Source: Alloiococcus otitis ATCC 51267
Lineage (GTDB): Bacteria; Bacillota; Bacilli; Lactobacillales; Carnobacteriaceae_A
Direction of reading: 5' to 3'
NCBI RefSeq assembly: GCF_000315445.1
Contig: NZ_JH992957.1
Coordinates: 317,570 to 381,569, forward strand
Length of the DNA: 64,000 bases
Numbering within the stretch: the first letter of the stretch is position 1; each line of letters begins with the position of its first letter. The position numbers and the translations under genes are program-made. The notes under the pieces are model-generated. The model worked only from the letters and a program-made list of their open reading frames with translations. It made no database searches and was not told where the DNA came from. Positions 1 through 7,935 of the stretch are shown in pieces.

Positions 1-647
1 GGGCTTCAGAAGGGGTTGGTTTGGGGATTGACTTCCTCAAGCATATTGAAAGAACCCGACTCCTCCTCCATGTCCTTGATATGAGTGGAATGGAAGGCCG
101 CCAGCCAATTGATGATTTTGACCAGATTAACCAAGAACTAAAAGACTACAATGAGAAATTATTGGACCGCAAACAAGTCATCGTGGCCAATAAAATGGAC
201 CTGCCCCAGTCAGCGGACAATTTAGCCGAGTTTAAAGCTGAATTGGCCAGCCGGGGTCTCGACTATGAAATCTTTGAAGTGTCTGCTGCCACCCAGGCTG
301 GCATTCAGGACCTCGTTGTCCGTCTGGCTGACTTAGTCGACCAACTGGACAAAGTCCCAAGTTTAGACCAGGAAGAAGCTGGTGCAGACGAGCAAAGAGT
401 GGTCTACAAGTTCCAGGCAGACCAAGAAAGCTTTGACCTTGACCGGGACCCAGAAGGGGTTTGGCTAGTTTCTGGTCCCAAGGTCGAGCGTTTGTATGCC
501 ATGACCAATTTTGATCATGAGGAAGCCATTATGCGGTTTTCCCGCCAGCTAAGAGGGATGGGGGTTGACCAAGCCTTAAGGGACAAAGGCGCTCAGTCTG
601 GTGACCCTGTCCAGGTTGAAGATTTTGTCTTTGAGTTCATGGATTAG
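1..647 (+). CDS. obgE: GTPase ObgE/CgtA, 3' part (5' end outside window)
   Basis: About 214 C-terminal residues of the Obg GTPase, a ribosome-assembly and stress-linked GTP-binding protein. The frame is open from base 3 and enters mid-gene, reading ASEGVGLGIDFLKHIERTR, the well-known stretch after the G3 motif of Obg proteins. The G4 motif is visible as NKMDLP and a G5-like SAAT follows. The last ~80 residues (from about VVYKFQADQ) fit the OCT domain found at the C-terminus of Gram-positive Obg. The TTG at base 21 is internal and not a start. rnz follows after 12 bases, so the two are probably co-transcribed. Confidence 0.95.
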   Translation, partial: ASEGVGLGIDFLKHIERTRLLLHVLDMSGMEGRQPIDDFDQINQELKDYNEKLLDRKQVIVANKMDLPQSADNLAEFKAELASRGLDYEIFEVSAATQAGIQDLVVRLADLVDQLDKVPSLDQEEAGADEQRVVYKFQADQESFDLDRDPEGVWLVSGPKVERLYAMTNFDHEEAIMRFSRQLRGMGVDQALRDKGAQSGDPVQVEDFVFEFMD

Positions 648-659
648 ATAGGAAGTTTT

Positions 660-1589
660 ATGGAAATACAATTTTTAGGAACCGGGTCTGGCGTTCCCTC
701 AAAGCACCGGAATGTTTCCAGCCTGGCCTTAAAACTCTTAAATGAATTAAATGAAATTTGGCTTTTTGATTGCGGTGAAGCCACCCAGCACCAAATTTTA
801 CGGACGAATATCAAACCACGCAAAATTTCAAAGGTCTTTATCACCCACCTTCACGGGGACCACATTTTTGGCCTGCCAGGCTTTTTAAGCTCACGAGCCT
901 TCCAAGGAGGAGCTTCACCTCTGACCTTGTATGGTCCTCCAGGTATTAAGTCCTTTGTTCAAACGGCCTTAACTGTCTCTAAGACCCACCTCAAATTTCC
1001 CATCAATTATGTCGAATTCTGTGACGGGGACCGGGTCCTATCCGACGACCACTTTCAAGTGACAGTCAAAAAGGTCAAGCACGGAATTGATTCTTTTGGC
1101 TTTCGGATTGTTGAAAGGGATAAAAAGGGGTCCTTAAACAGCCAAGCCTTAAAGGAGGCCGGTGTGCCATTTGGTCCCCTTTATGGCCAGTTAAAGGCTG
1201 GCAAGCAAGTGACCTTGGAAGACGGCCGGATCATTAACGGGAAAGATTATATTGGCCCTGACATACCTGGCCGTAAAATTACCATTATTGGGGACACCAG
1301 GCCATGTCCCAACACCCTTGACCTGGCCCAAGACGCAGACGTTTTGGTCCACGAAGGAACGTTTAGCCACCAAGAAAAAGACTTGGCCAAGGCTTACAAC
1401 CATTCCACTAGTGTGGAAGCAGCCAGACTAGCCAAAGAGGCCCAGGTCCAGGACTTACTCCTCAACCACATTTCGGCCCGTTACCTAGGTCCGGACCTGG
1501 AAGAATACCTCAGCCAGGCCCAGGAAATTTTTGCCAAAACCCATATCATGCATGACTTTTCTTCATTTTCCATACCAGCTAAGGGTTAA
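660..1589 (+). CDS. rnz: Ribonuclease Z (tRNA 3' processing endonuclease)
   Basis: Metallo-beta-lactamase-fold tRNase Z, 309 aa, the usual length for the bacterial short form. It trims the 3' trailer of tRNA precursors. The zinc ligands can be read in order: the HxHxDH motif HLHGDH (residues 63-68), H141, D212 in GDTRP and H270. The HEGTF (231-235) and HST (248-250) motifs are also in place. The ATG at 660 follows a purine-rich GATAGGAAG. It sits directly behind obgE and ahead of a short-chain dehydrogenase, an order common in Lactobacillales. Confidence 0.96.
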   Translation: MEIQFLGTGSGVPSKHRNVSSLALKLLNELNEIWLFDCGEATQHQILRTNIKPRKISKVFITHLHGDHIFGLPGFLSSRAFQGGASPLTLYGPPGIKSFVQTALTVSKTHLKFPINYVEFCDGDRVLSDDHFQVTVKKVKHGIDSFGFRIVERDKKGSLNSQALKEAGVPFGPLYGQLKAGKQVTLEDGRIINGKDYIGPDIPGRKITIIGDTRPCPNTLDLAQDADVLVHEGTFSHQEKDLAKAYNHSTSVEAARLAKEAQVQDLLLNHISARYLGPDLEEYLSQAQEIFAKTHIMHDFSSFSIPAKG

Positions 1590-1655
1590 CGATAGTCGAT
1601 GAAAGCATTTGGGGTGAACTTTTGTTTACCCTTTTTAACTAGGGAGGACAAGTTT

Positions 1656-2429
1656 ATGGCAAAACAAGTATTAATCACAGGTGCTTCCTCAGGCATTGGC
1701 CAGGCTTGTGCCTTGGAGAGTGTCCGTCAAGGCTACCAAGTCCACCTTGTTGCTAGACGGTGGGACTATCTCAAGGCTGTCCAGGCTGCCTGTGACCAGG
1801 TCTTTCCAGGTTCGGCCTTTATTTACCAAATAGACTTAGCCGATATGGCAAAAACGGACCAAGCCTTAAGTGACCTCTTAGCTAAACACCAAATTGACAT
1901 TTTGGTGAATTGTGCTGGTATCGGTCTGGCCAAGCCCTTGCTGGAGACTTCTTATGAGGAAATAGTCAAGTTATTCCAGGTCAATGTCCTAGCCTTAGCT
2001 TACTTGTCTAAACGCCTGGCTAGTCATATGTTAGTCAAAGGGTCGGGTCACATTGTAAATATTGGGTCTTTGGCAGGAAAAGTTCCGACTGCTTCCACTA
2101 GTATTTATTCAGCTACAAAGGCTGCCGTCATTTCCCTGTCCGATGCCCTACGCTTAGAATTGAAAGACTATGGGGTTTATGTAACTTCAGTCAACCTAGG
2201 GCCGGTTGATACAGACTTTTTTGAAAAAGCTGGCGTCTCTTCATCTTACCTGGCAAAGCTTTCGTCCCTCACCTTGGATCCAGACCAGGTGGCCAAACGA
2301 ATAGTCAAGATCTATATGAAGCCCAAACGTCAGGTCAACCTTCCCATTATTATGAGCCTAGGTGTTAAGCTACATAACCTTTTTCCTAGCCTGTCAGAGG
2401 CATTTATCTATACATTTTTCAAGAAATAA
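1656..2429 (+). CDS. Short-chain dehydrogenase/reductase (SDR family, DltE/YqjQ-like)
   Basis: A classical SDR of 257 aa. The Rossmann nucleotide-binding motif TGASSGIG starts at residue 8, NAG-type sequence NCAGIG follows, and the catalytic YxxxK is YSATK. The substrate cannot be told from sequence; the family includes NADP-dependent oxidoreductases of ketones, sugars and fatty acyl groups. The frame is open from 1599, but the ATG at 1656 is preferred. It is preceded by AGGGAGG (1641-1647) with 8 bases of spacing and starts right at the Rossmann strand. It lies between rnz and recJ, so it is likely in the same transcription unit. Confidence 0.88.
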   Translation: MAKQVLITGASSGIGQACALESVRQGYQVHLVARRWDYLKAVQAACDQVFPGSAFIYQIDLADMAKTDQALSDLLAKHQIDILVNCAGIGLAKPLLETSYEEIVKLFQVNVLALAYLSKRLASHMLVKGSGHIVNIGSLAGKVPTASTSIYSATKAAVISLSDALRLELKDYGVYVTSVNLGPVDTDFFEKAGVSSSYLAKLSSLTLDPDQVAKRIVKIYMKPKRQVNLPIIMSLGVKLHNLFPSLSEAFIYTFFKK

Positions 2430-2447
2430 ACTAAAGGTGGATCCAGA

Positions 2448-4751
2448 TTGAGCCAATTAAATTGGAAGTTAAATACAGAAGTAGACAAGGACTTAGTCAA
2501 AGACCTAGGGGGAGACTTGCCTTATTCCGATCTTTTCTTAGAGCTTTGTCTGTCTAGGGGCCTGGATACAGTAGAAGCTATCCAATCCTTTACCGCCAAA
2601 GATCCAAGTCAATTTCACGACCCAAGCTCCTTGTATGAGATTGACAAGGCAGGGAATCGGATTTTCAAAGCAGTAGAAGCTGGCGAAAAGATCCTGATTT
2701 ACGGGGACTATGATGCCGATGGAGTGACGTCAACGGCTATTTTATACGAATGCCTCCTGACCTTGGGAGGGCTGGTGACCTACTATATACCCGACCGCTT
2801 TAATGATGGCTATGGGCCTAATGCAGATCGCTACCAGGAATTTATTGACCAGGGAATTGACCTGATTATAACCGTTGACAATGGAGTGGCTGGCCATGAG
2901 GCGGTGGACTTGGCCATGAGTCAGGGAGTTGACGTCATCATCAGTGACCACCACGGCCTGCCAGACCAGCTACCGGATGCCTTGGCAGTGGTCCATCCAG
3001 CCCACCCCCAAGGAGACTATCCTTTCCAAGACTTGGCTGGGGCTGGCGTGGCATTAAAATTAAGCCAATATCTATTGGGGGAAGTCCCTCAAGAAATGTT
3101 GGACCTAGCAGCAATTGGGACCGTAGCAGACATGGTCTCTTTGACCGGAGAAAACCGAACTTTGGTCCAGTTTGGTCTGGACCAATTAAAAGAGAGTCAA
3201 CGGTTGGGCTTGAGACGGTTGATCACAGACTTAGCTATTCCTTTCTCGGAAATTGACGAAGAGACAATTTCCTTTAAACTTGCCCCTGTTCTGAATGCAG
3301 TCGGTCGTTTGGAGGATGCCAACCAGGTTGTTGAACTCTTGACTAGCTTTGAAGAAGAAAGGGTTGCTAGCCTGTCCCAGCACTTTATCCAGGTCAATGA
3401 AGACCGCAAGACCTTGGTCAAGGAAAGTGTAGCAGAAGCCTTGACCTCCTTAAACCCAAACGATCATATTCACATCGTCAAGGCTGACCACTGGCACCAG
3501 GGTGTCCTTGGTATTATGGCCAGTCGGATCGTTAATGAAACCGGCAAGCCTGCTATAGTCCTTAAGGAATTTAAGAAACAAGGCATTGTCAAAGGATCAG
3601 CCCGGTCAGTGGAAAATTTTGACCTCTTTGCTGCTTGTAGTGAAGTGAGAGAGTTATTTGTCAGTTTTGGTGGCCACCAAATGGCTGCTGGAATGACCTT
3701 AGAGACCAGTCGTTTAGATGAATTAAGAGACTTCCTCAACCAAAGGCTAGCCCAGCTGAAAGAAGAGATAGACATCAGGCCTAGCCTGGCCATTGATGGT
3801 GAAATAAGTCCTGACCAGGTCACCTTGGCCACCATTCGCGAACTTAACTTGCTCAAACCTTTTGGCCAAGACAATCCAAAACCTCAATTTATTCTTAAGA
3901 ATCCGCCGATTAAAGAGGTTAGACGAATCGGCCAGGATAAGAGCCACCTGAAATTAATCCTTGACGATCAAGATCGGAAGCTAGAAGGGATTGGCTTTTC
4001 CCTAGGACATTTGGCAGATTTCCTTGATTCAAAAGCCCAATGTCAGCTTGTGGCTAACCTGGATAAAAATGTCTGGCAGAACCAAGCCAAGGCCCAGCTG
4101 ATGATTCAAGATATTCGGCTCTTGTCTGCAAGAATCATTGACAAAAGAACCAACCAGCTGAAAAAATCTCTTTTTACCCGAACTAAAGCCTCTTATATCT
4201 GCTTTAACCAGGCTATTGCCAGCCAGGTCAAGCCTTATCTTCCAAGCCAGGCCCAGCTTTTAACAGCTCAAGAAGCGGAGGCAGGTCAATCCTTGCTGGA
4301 AGAGGTCTACTTGGTAGACTGTCCTCAGTCATTGGGCCAGTTTAAGGAACTCTTGCCCCAGATAAGCGATAAGCAGGTTGTTCTTTACTTTTTCAAACCA
4401 TCCAGCCTCTATTTTAACGGCCTACCCCAGCCAGAAGAATTCAACCGGGTTTACAAGTACTTAATTGGCCACAAAAGTCTTCCCCTTGCCCAGGCTCAGT
4501 CCCGCTTGCCAAACTATCTTCAGATGACTTCTGTCACTTTTAATCTTGTCATTCAGGTGTTTTTGGAAGTAAACTTTGTTAAAATAGAAAGTGGACGCTT
4601 ACTCTTTGAAGGTAGTCATCAAAAGATTGACCTTGAAGCAACGTCTACTTACCAGTCCATGCAAGCGGCTATGGAGGCGGAAGAAGCCTTACTCTTTAGC
4701 CCAAAAGACCAAGTGCGGTCTTACTTTGATGCAGAGTTAAATAAAGAATAA
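2448..4751 (+). CDS. recJ: Single-stranded-DNA-specific exonuclease RecJ
   Basis: A 767-aa RecJ, a 5'-3' single-strand exonuclease acting in recombination and base-excision/mismatch repair. The DHH-family catalytic core is visible: YGDYDADG (residues 85-92), TVDNG, SDHHG with D167-H168-H169, and a GGH motif (SFGGHQMAAG, ~403-412) of the DHHA1 domain. An OB-fold region and a less conserved C-terminal extension of ~190 residues follow, as in Gram-positive RecJ. The start is TTG at 2448 with AAGGTGG upstream. apt begins 11 bases after the stop; recJ-apt is a conserved Firmicutes pair. Confidence 0.96.
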   Translation: MSQLNWKLNTEVDKDLVKDLGGDLPYSDLFLELCLSRGLDTVEAIQSFTAKDPSQFHDPSSLYEIDKAGNRIFKAVEAGEKILIYGDYDADGVTSTAILYECLLTLGGLVTYYIPDRFNDGYGPNADRYQEFIDQGIDLIITVDNGVAGHEAVDLAMSQGVDVIISDHHGLPDQLPDALAVVHPAHPQGDYPFQDLAGAGVALKLSQYLLGEVPQEMLDLAAIGTVADMVSLTGENRTLVQFGLDQLKESQRLGLRRLITDLAIPFSEIDEETISFKLAPVLNAVGRLEDANQVVELLTSFEEERVASLSQHFIQVNEDRKTLVKESVAEALTSLNPNDHIHIVKADHWHQGVLGIMASRIVNETGKPAIVLKEFKKQGIVKGSARSVENFDLFAACSEVRELFVSFGGHQMAAGMTLETSRLDELRDFLNQRLAQLKEEIDIRPSLAIDGEISPDQVTLATIRELNLLKPFGQDNPKPQFILKNPPIKEVRRIGQDKSHLKLILDDQDRKLEGIGFSLGHLADFLDSKAQCQLVANLDKNVWQNQAKAQLMIQDIRLLSARIIDKRTNQLKKSLFTRTKASYICFNQAIASQVKPYLPSQAQLLTAQEAEAGQSLLEEVYLVDCPQSLGQFKELLPQISDKQVVLYFFKPSSLYFNGLPQPEEFNRVYKYLIGHKSLPLAQAQSRLPNYLQMTSVTFNLVIQVFLEVNFVKIESGRLLFEGSHQKIDLEATSTYQSMQAAMEAEEALLFSPKDQVRSYFDAELNKE

Positions 4752-4762
4752 GGGGTAAATAA

Positions 4763-5278
4763 ATGAACTATAAAGATTATATTGCCAATGTTCCAGACTT
4801 TCCTGAAAAGGGGATCATTTTCAGAGACATTTCTCCACTGATGGCTAATGGCCCAGTCTTCCAAGAGGCTATCCAAGATATTGTCGACTTTGCTCAGGAT
4901 AAGGAAGTCGAAGTGATCGTAGGTCCAGAAGCCAGAGGTTTTATTGTCGGTTGTCCGGTAGCCTATGAATTGGGGATTGGCTTTATACCAGCCCGCAAAA
5001 AGGGCAAGTTACCCCGAGAAACCATGGAAAAATCTTACGGCCTAGAATACGGGGATAGTGTCCTACAAATTCACAAGGATGCCATCCAACCCGACCAAAA
5101 AGTTTTGGTTTGTGACGACTTGTTGGCCACTGGCGGGACCATCGCTGCCACTATTGACTTGGTTGAAGACTTAGGAGGTCAGGTTGTCGGTACTGCCTTT
5201 TTGATTGAACTCTTAGGTTTAAAGGGCAGGGACAAGATCAAAGACTATGACCTCTTAAGTTTAACCCAATACGATTAA
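4763..5278 (+). CDS. apt: Adenine phosphoribosyltransferase
   Basis: A 171-aa type I phosphoribosyltransferase that converts adenine and PRPP to AMP in purine salvage. The PRPP loop [13 protein letters not shown] lies near residues 114-126, and the N-terminal [16 protein letters not shown] is typical for Apt. GPEARGF and PRET are the other expected blocks. It is closely linked to recJ. In Bacillus relA follows apt directly, but here relA lies ~46 kb away (51760) and an unrelated flavin oxidoreductase follows instead. Confidence 0.97.
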   Translation: MNYKDYIANVPDFPEKGIIFRDISPLMANGPVFQEAIQDIVDFAQDKEVEVIVGPEARGFIVGCPVAYELGIGFIPARKKGKLPRETMEKSYGLEYGDSVLQIHKDAIQPDQKVLVCDDLLATGGTIAATIDLVEDLGGQVVGTAFLIELLGLKGRDKIKDYDLLSLTQYD

Positions 5279-5309
5279 CAGACAAGAGCAAAAGGCCTGG
5301 AGTGGTAAT

Positions 5310-6365
5310 GTGAAAAAGCAAATCTTGCCGAAATTTGATAAAAAAAAAGGATTAGAAATTGGCTTATACACCATTGGCGACCACTTGTTTCAAGCCGGAC
5401 TCAGCCACTTATCCGTAAAAGACCGGATCGACCAGATCCTTGACTTAGGAAAGATGGCTGACCAAGCAGGTTTGGCTATTTTCCAAGTGGGCGAGTCCCA
5501 CCAGGAAGACTTTGTCTCTTCCGCCCACCTCATCCTTTTGGCAGCCATTGCCAGTCAAACGGGCAGGATTAAACTGGCTTCTGGGGCCACCACCATTAGC
5601 ACAGGAGACCCAGTCCAAGTTTTTGAGCAAGCGGCTACCATCGACCTCCTGTCCCGGGAGCGGATGGAGTTAGTTTGTGGGCGGTCAGCCCGGGTTGGTA
5701 ATTTTAAAACACAAGACTATGATTTAGACCAATATGAAGAATTGTTTGAGGAAAAATTTGACCGCCTACTCGCTATCAACACCCAAGCCTTTCCAAGCCA
5801 GGTAGATAAAAAGGAGGGAGGTCAATCCTTGGTATGGCCTCGACCAGACCGACCTGAAGGGGGTCTTCCCATTTGGCAGGCTAATTCCGGCAGCCTCCAA
5901 TCGGCCCTTCAGGCGGCCCGGAGGGGGGTCCCCCTCCACCTGATGCAGGTCAGTGGCCAGGTTGACTACTACCAAGACTTATTCCAGGCCTACCAAGAAG
6001 AAGCCAAGGCTTATGGCTATGGCTACTTGCCCATCGCAACGGCTAGTTTCATGATGGTCAAAGCCCAAAGAGACCAAGCCATTAGCAAGTACCTGCCCCG
6101 GATTAAAGAGGGCATGGCTCGAGTGCGGACGGCTTATCTAGATCAACTGGATGGCAAGGATGTCGCAAGCGTCGACCATGTTTTAAACATTGGGTCTCCT
6201 GCTTCTGTTGTGGAGAAAATCCTCAACCAATATGAGCACTTTCACCATGACCGCTATGTCGCCCAAGTAGACTTCGCTGGGGTCTCCTTAGATGATATCA
6301 AGGAAACCATTGACTACTTAGGGGAGAAAATTATCCCTGAAGTACAAAAATATACCAAAAAATAA
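5310..6365 (+). CDS. LLM-class flavin-dependent oxidoreductase (luciferase-like monooxygenase family)
   Basis: A 351-aa bacterial-luciferase-like TIM-barrel protein. Features include the N-terminal segment EIGLYTIGDH, the FQVGESHQEDF block near residues 59-69 and an IKLASGATTIS block. Members use FMN or F420 to oxidise small organic molecules; the substrate here cannot be assigned. The GTG at 5310 overlaps an out-of-frame ATG (5308) and follows CCTGGAGTGG. The gene ends in a strong shared terminator, so it probably closes the obgE-apt unit or is read from its own weak promoter. Confidence 0.8.
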   Translation: MKKQILPKFDKKKGLEIGLYTIGDHLFQAGLSHLSVKDRIDQILDLGKMADQAGLAIFQVGESHQEDFVSSAHLILLAAIASQTGRIKLASGATTISTGDPVQVFEQAATIDLLSRERMELVCGRSARVGNFKTQDYDLDQYEELFEEKFDRLLAINTQAFPSQVDKKEGGQSLVWPRPDRPEGGLPIWQANSGSLQSALQAARRGVPLHLMQVSGQVDYYQDLFQAYQEEAKAYGYGYLPIATASFMMVKAQRDQAISKYLPRIKEGMARVRTAYLDQLDGKDVASVDHVLNIGSPASVVEKILNQYEHFHHDRYVAQVDFAGVSLDDIKETIDYLGEKIIPEVQKYTKK

Positions 6366-6408
6366 AAAAGAACCGGTTAGCTAGACTGCCTGGCTAACCG
6401 GTTCTTTT
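6366..6408. terminator. Bidirectional intrinsic terminator
   Basis: A perfect 16-bp stem (6366-6381 with 6393-6408) around an 11-base loop. It has a run of A on one side and T on the other, so it can end both the oxidoreductase transcript (plus) and the thioredoxin-like transcript (minus). Confidence 0.95.
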
Positions 6409-6419
6409 GGTATAGATTC

Positions 6420-6785
6420 TTACAAGTTAATAAAGCTTTTAATATCGGCTTCACTCATGCTACTGTCGCTAACTGATTTGACACCATCTGTTGAATCATC
6501 AGAGTAGAGGAGGGCAGGGACAGTTGGGACCTCGTATTTTTCCCTAAAATCTGAGATAGCTTCCAAGTAGTCAGGATGTTGGGAGTGGAGGAAATTGATG
6601 GTCAAGTCCTGGTCTTGAGCAACTTGGTGTAGACGAGGAATAAATTGGCAACAGAAAGGGCAGGTTTCCCGGCCCACAAAGACGATGCTGCCTTGGCCTG
6701 CTTCTAAGAGTTCTTCGGCTTTTTCTGGGGTAACTTCATTAAAGCTTTCAGCTAATTGCAAGAATTCTTGTGGACTAACTGACAT
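6420..6785 (-). CDS. Thioredoxin-like protein with CxxC motif (PedC/BrcD-like)
   Basis: A 121-aa cytoplasmic thioredoxin-fold protein with no signal peptide. The redox motif reads C42-P-F-C45 followed by a third cysteine (C46). A cis-Pro-like VPTVPALLY segment appears further on. Small proteins of this type in lactic acid bacteria are often annotated as PedC/BrcD-family thiol-disulfide proteins; those names come from bacteriocin loci, but no bacteriocin genes are here, so a general redox role is more likely. The ATG at 6785 has GAAGGAG upstream. It is transcribed in the same direction as lexA, with 84 bases between them. Confidence 0.72.
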   Translation of the reverse strand: MSVSPQEFLQLAESFNEVTPEKAEELLEAGQGSIVFVGRETCPFCCQFIPRLHQVAQDQDLTINFLHSQHPDYLEAISDFREKYEVPTVPALLYSDDSTDGVKSVSDSSMSEADIKSFINL

Positions 6786-6839
6786 AAAAATCTCCTTCTT
6801 TCCAGTCGTGAATTACTATCTTTTAGTAAGCTAACTACT

Positions 6840-6869
6840 ATTATAGGTAAAAAGAATTCAACTTGTCCA
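6840..6869 (-). promoter_or_regulatory. Promoter for thioredoxin-like gene
   Basis: On the minus strand a TATAAT -10 (6840-6845) lies 18 bases from a TGGACA -35 (6864-6869), just past the lexA stop codon. The gene can therefore be expressed independently of lexA. Confidence 0.6.
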
Positions 6870-7511
6870 CTAAAAGACCTGGCTGCGGTAGAGGGAAATG
6901 ACCTTACCCAGGATGGATACTTGGTTTAAAATGATAGGGTCGAGCCGGTCATTTTCGGGTTGAAGGCGGATATGGTCTTTTTCTTTGTAGAAACGTTTGC
7001 AGGTGGCTTCATTTTCCTCAGTCATTGCGATAACGATATCCCCGTTAGAGGCGTCTGCTTGCTGGCGGACAATGACCTGGTCACCGTCAAAAATTCCAGC
7101 ATTGACCATACTATCCCCAGATATGGTCAGCATAAACAAGTTCCCCCGCTCTAACTCCAAGTCATGCGGCAAGGGGAAGAAGTCATTGGCTTCTTCATAA
7201 GCTAAAATTGGCTCACCAGCTGTAACCACACCCAATAGGGGGATCTGCTTGTCATCTTGTCCTTCATCGATACCTAGTTTATTGAGACCGAGAGGGGTGA
7301 CCTCCATGGCCCGGGGCTTGGAAGAGTCGCGGGTGATGAAACCTGCCTTGGCCAGGTTAGCCAGGTGGCCGTGGACTGTAGAGGTAGAAGACAGCTGGGT
7401 GGCGTTGCCGATTTCCCGGACAGTCGGTGGGTAGCCTTTTTCACTGACTTCTTGGTAGATATAGCTGAGGATTTCTAATTGTTTTTCTCCTTTGCGCCCA
7501 CGTTTAGCCAT
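6870..7511 (-). CDS. lexA: SOS-response repressor LexA (DinR)
   Basis: A 213-aa LexA. It has an N-terminal winged-helix DNA-binding domain (PTVREIG near 29-35) and a C-terminal S24 self-cleavage domain. The scissile bond is A98-G99 in VTAGEP, the nucleophile is S134 in SGDSM, and the general base is K172 in CKRFYKE. RecA-ssDNA filaments trigger self-cleavage and derepression. The frame extends to a GTG at 7541, but the ATG at 7511 is chosen because AAAGGAAG lies 7 bases upstream and MAKRGRKG is the usual start. A LexA-box-like palindrome overlaps its own -35 (7571-7584), implying autoregulation. Confidence 0.96.
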   Translation of the reverse strand: MAKRGRKGEKQLEILSYIYQEVSEKGYPPTVREIGNATQLSSTSTVHGHLANLAKAGFITRDSSKPRAMEVTPLGLNKLGIDEGQDDKQIPLLGVVTAGEPILAYEEANDFFPLPHDLELERGNLFMLTISGDSMVNAGIFDGDQVIVRQQADASNGDIVIAMTEENEATCKRFYKEKDHIRLQPENDRLDPIILNQVSILGKVISLYRSQVF

Positions 7512-7545
7512 GCTGGCACTTCCTTTCTCGTTTGTAGTCACTATC

Positions 7546-7574
7546 AGTATACCATATTAAAAAAAGAGATCAAA
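7546..7574 (-). promoter_or_regulatory. lexA promoter
   Basis: On the minus strand an extended -10 TGGTATACT (7546-7554) has a TTTGAT -35 at 7569-7574, spacing 17. The -35 overlaps the LexA box. Confidence 0.65.
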
Positions 7575-7584
7575 CATAAGTTCG
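7571..7584. promoter_or_regulatory. LexA (SOS) box in the lexA / DUF896 divergent region
   Basis: CAAACATAAGTTCG is a near match to the Gram-positive CGAAC-N4-GTTCG operator, with one deviation in the left arm. It overlaps the lexA -35 and lies about 50 bp upstream of the -10 of the divergent DUF896 gene. It should control lexA; control of the divergent gene is possible but less certain. Confidence 0.72.
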
Positions 7585-7633
7585 GTTATCCTAGTAGGAA
7601 ATAAGCAGGTTTCTACCCAAAGCCTTTTATAAA

Positions 7634-7642
7634 TGTTATAAT
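7634..7642 (+). promoter_or_regulatory. Promoter for DUF896-tkt
   Basis: An extended -10, TGTTATAAT, sits 34 bases upstream of the GTG start at 7676. No good -35 is seen at standard spacing. Confidence 0.55.
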
Positions 7643-7675
7643 GAACAAGTATCAGTTTAATAAGGAGGACTTAGC

Positions 7676-7918
7676 GTGTTATCTCAAGACAAACTTGACC
7701 GGATTAATGTTTTAGCTCGTAAGGAAAGAACCGAGGAAGGGCTAAGCCCAGAAGAAAAAGAAGAACAAGCTTCCCTTAGACAAGAATATATCAAGGCTTT
7801 TCGGGCCAATTTCAGAGGGACTTTGGAAAACACTAAAATTATTGACCCAGAAGGCAAGGATGTGACACCCGATAAAATTAAAAAAATTCAAAAAGATAGA
7901 GGACTCCATAACCGTTAA
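7676..7918 (+). CDS. ynzC: DUF896 family small protein (YnzC-like)
   Basis: An 80-aa charged, mostly helical protein. The start region KLDRINVLARKERTEEGLS and the conserved LRQEYIKAFRANFRG are the DUF896 signature. In Bacillus, ynzC is the last gene of the SOS-controlled yneA-yneB-ynzC operon next to lexA. Here it keeps that position and divergent orientation, but yneA (SOS division inhibitor) and yneB (resolvase-like) are missing. The GTG start has a strong AAGGAGG. Molecular function is unknown. tkt follows after 17 bases. Confidence 0.9.
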   Translation: MLSQDKLDRINVLARKERTEEGLSPEEKEEQASLRQEYIKAFRANFRGTLENTKIIDPEGKDVTPDKIKKIQKDRGLHNR

Positions 7919-7935
7919 TAGAAGGGGGTTAACAC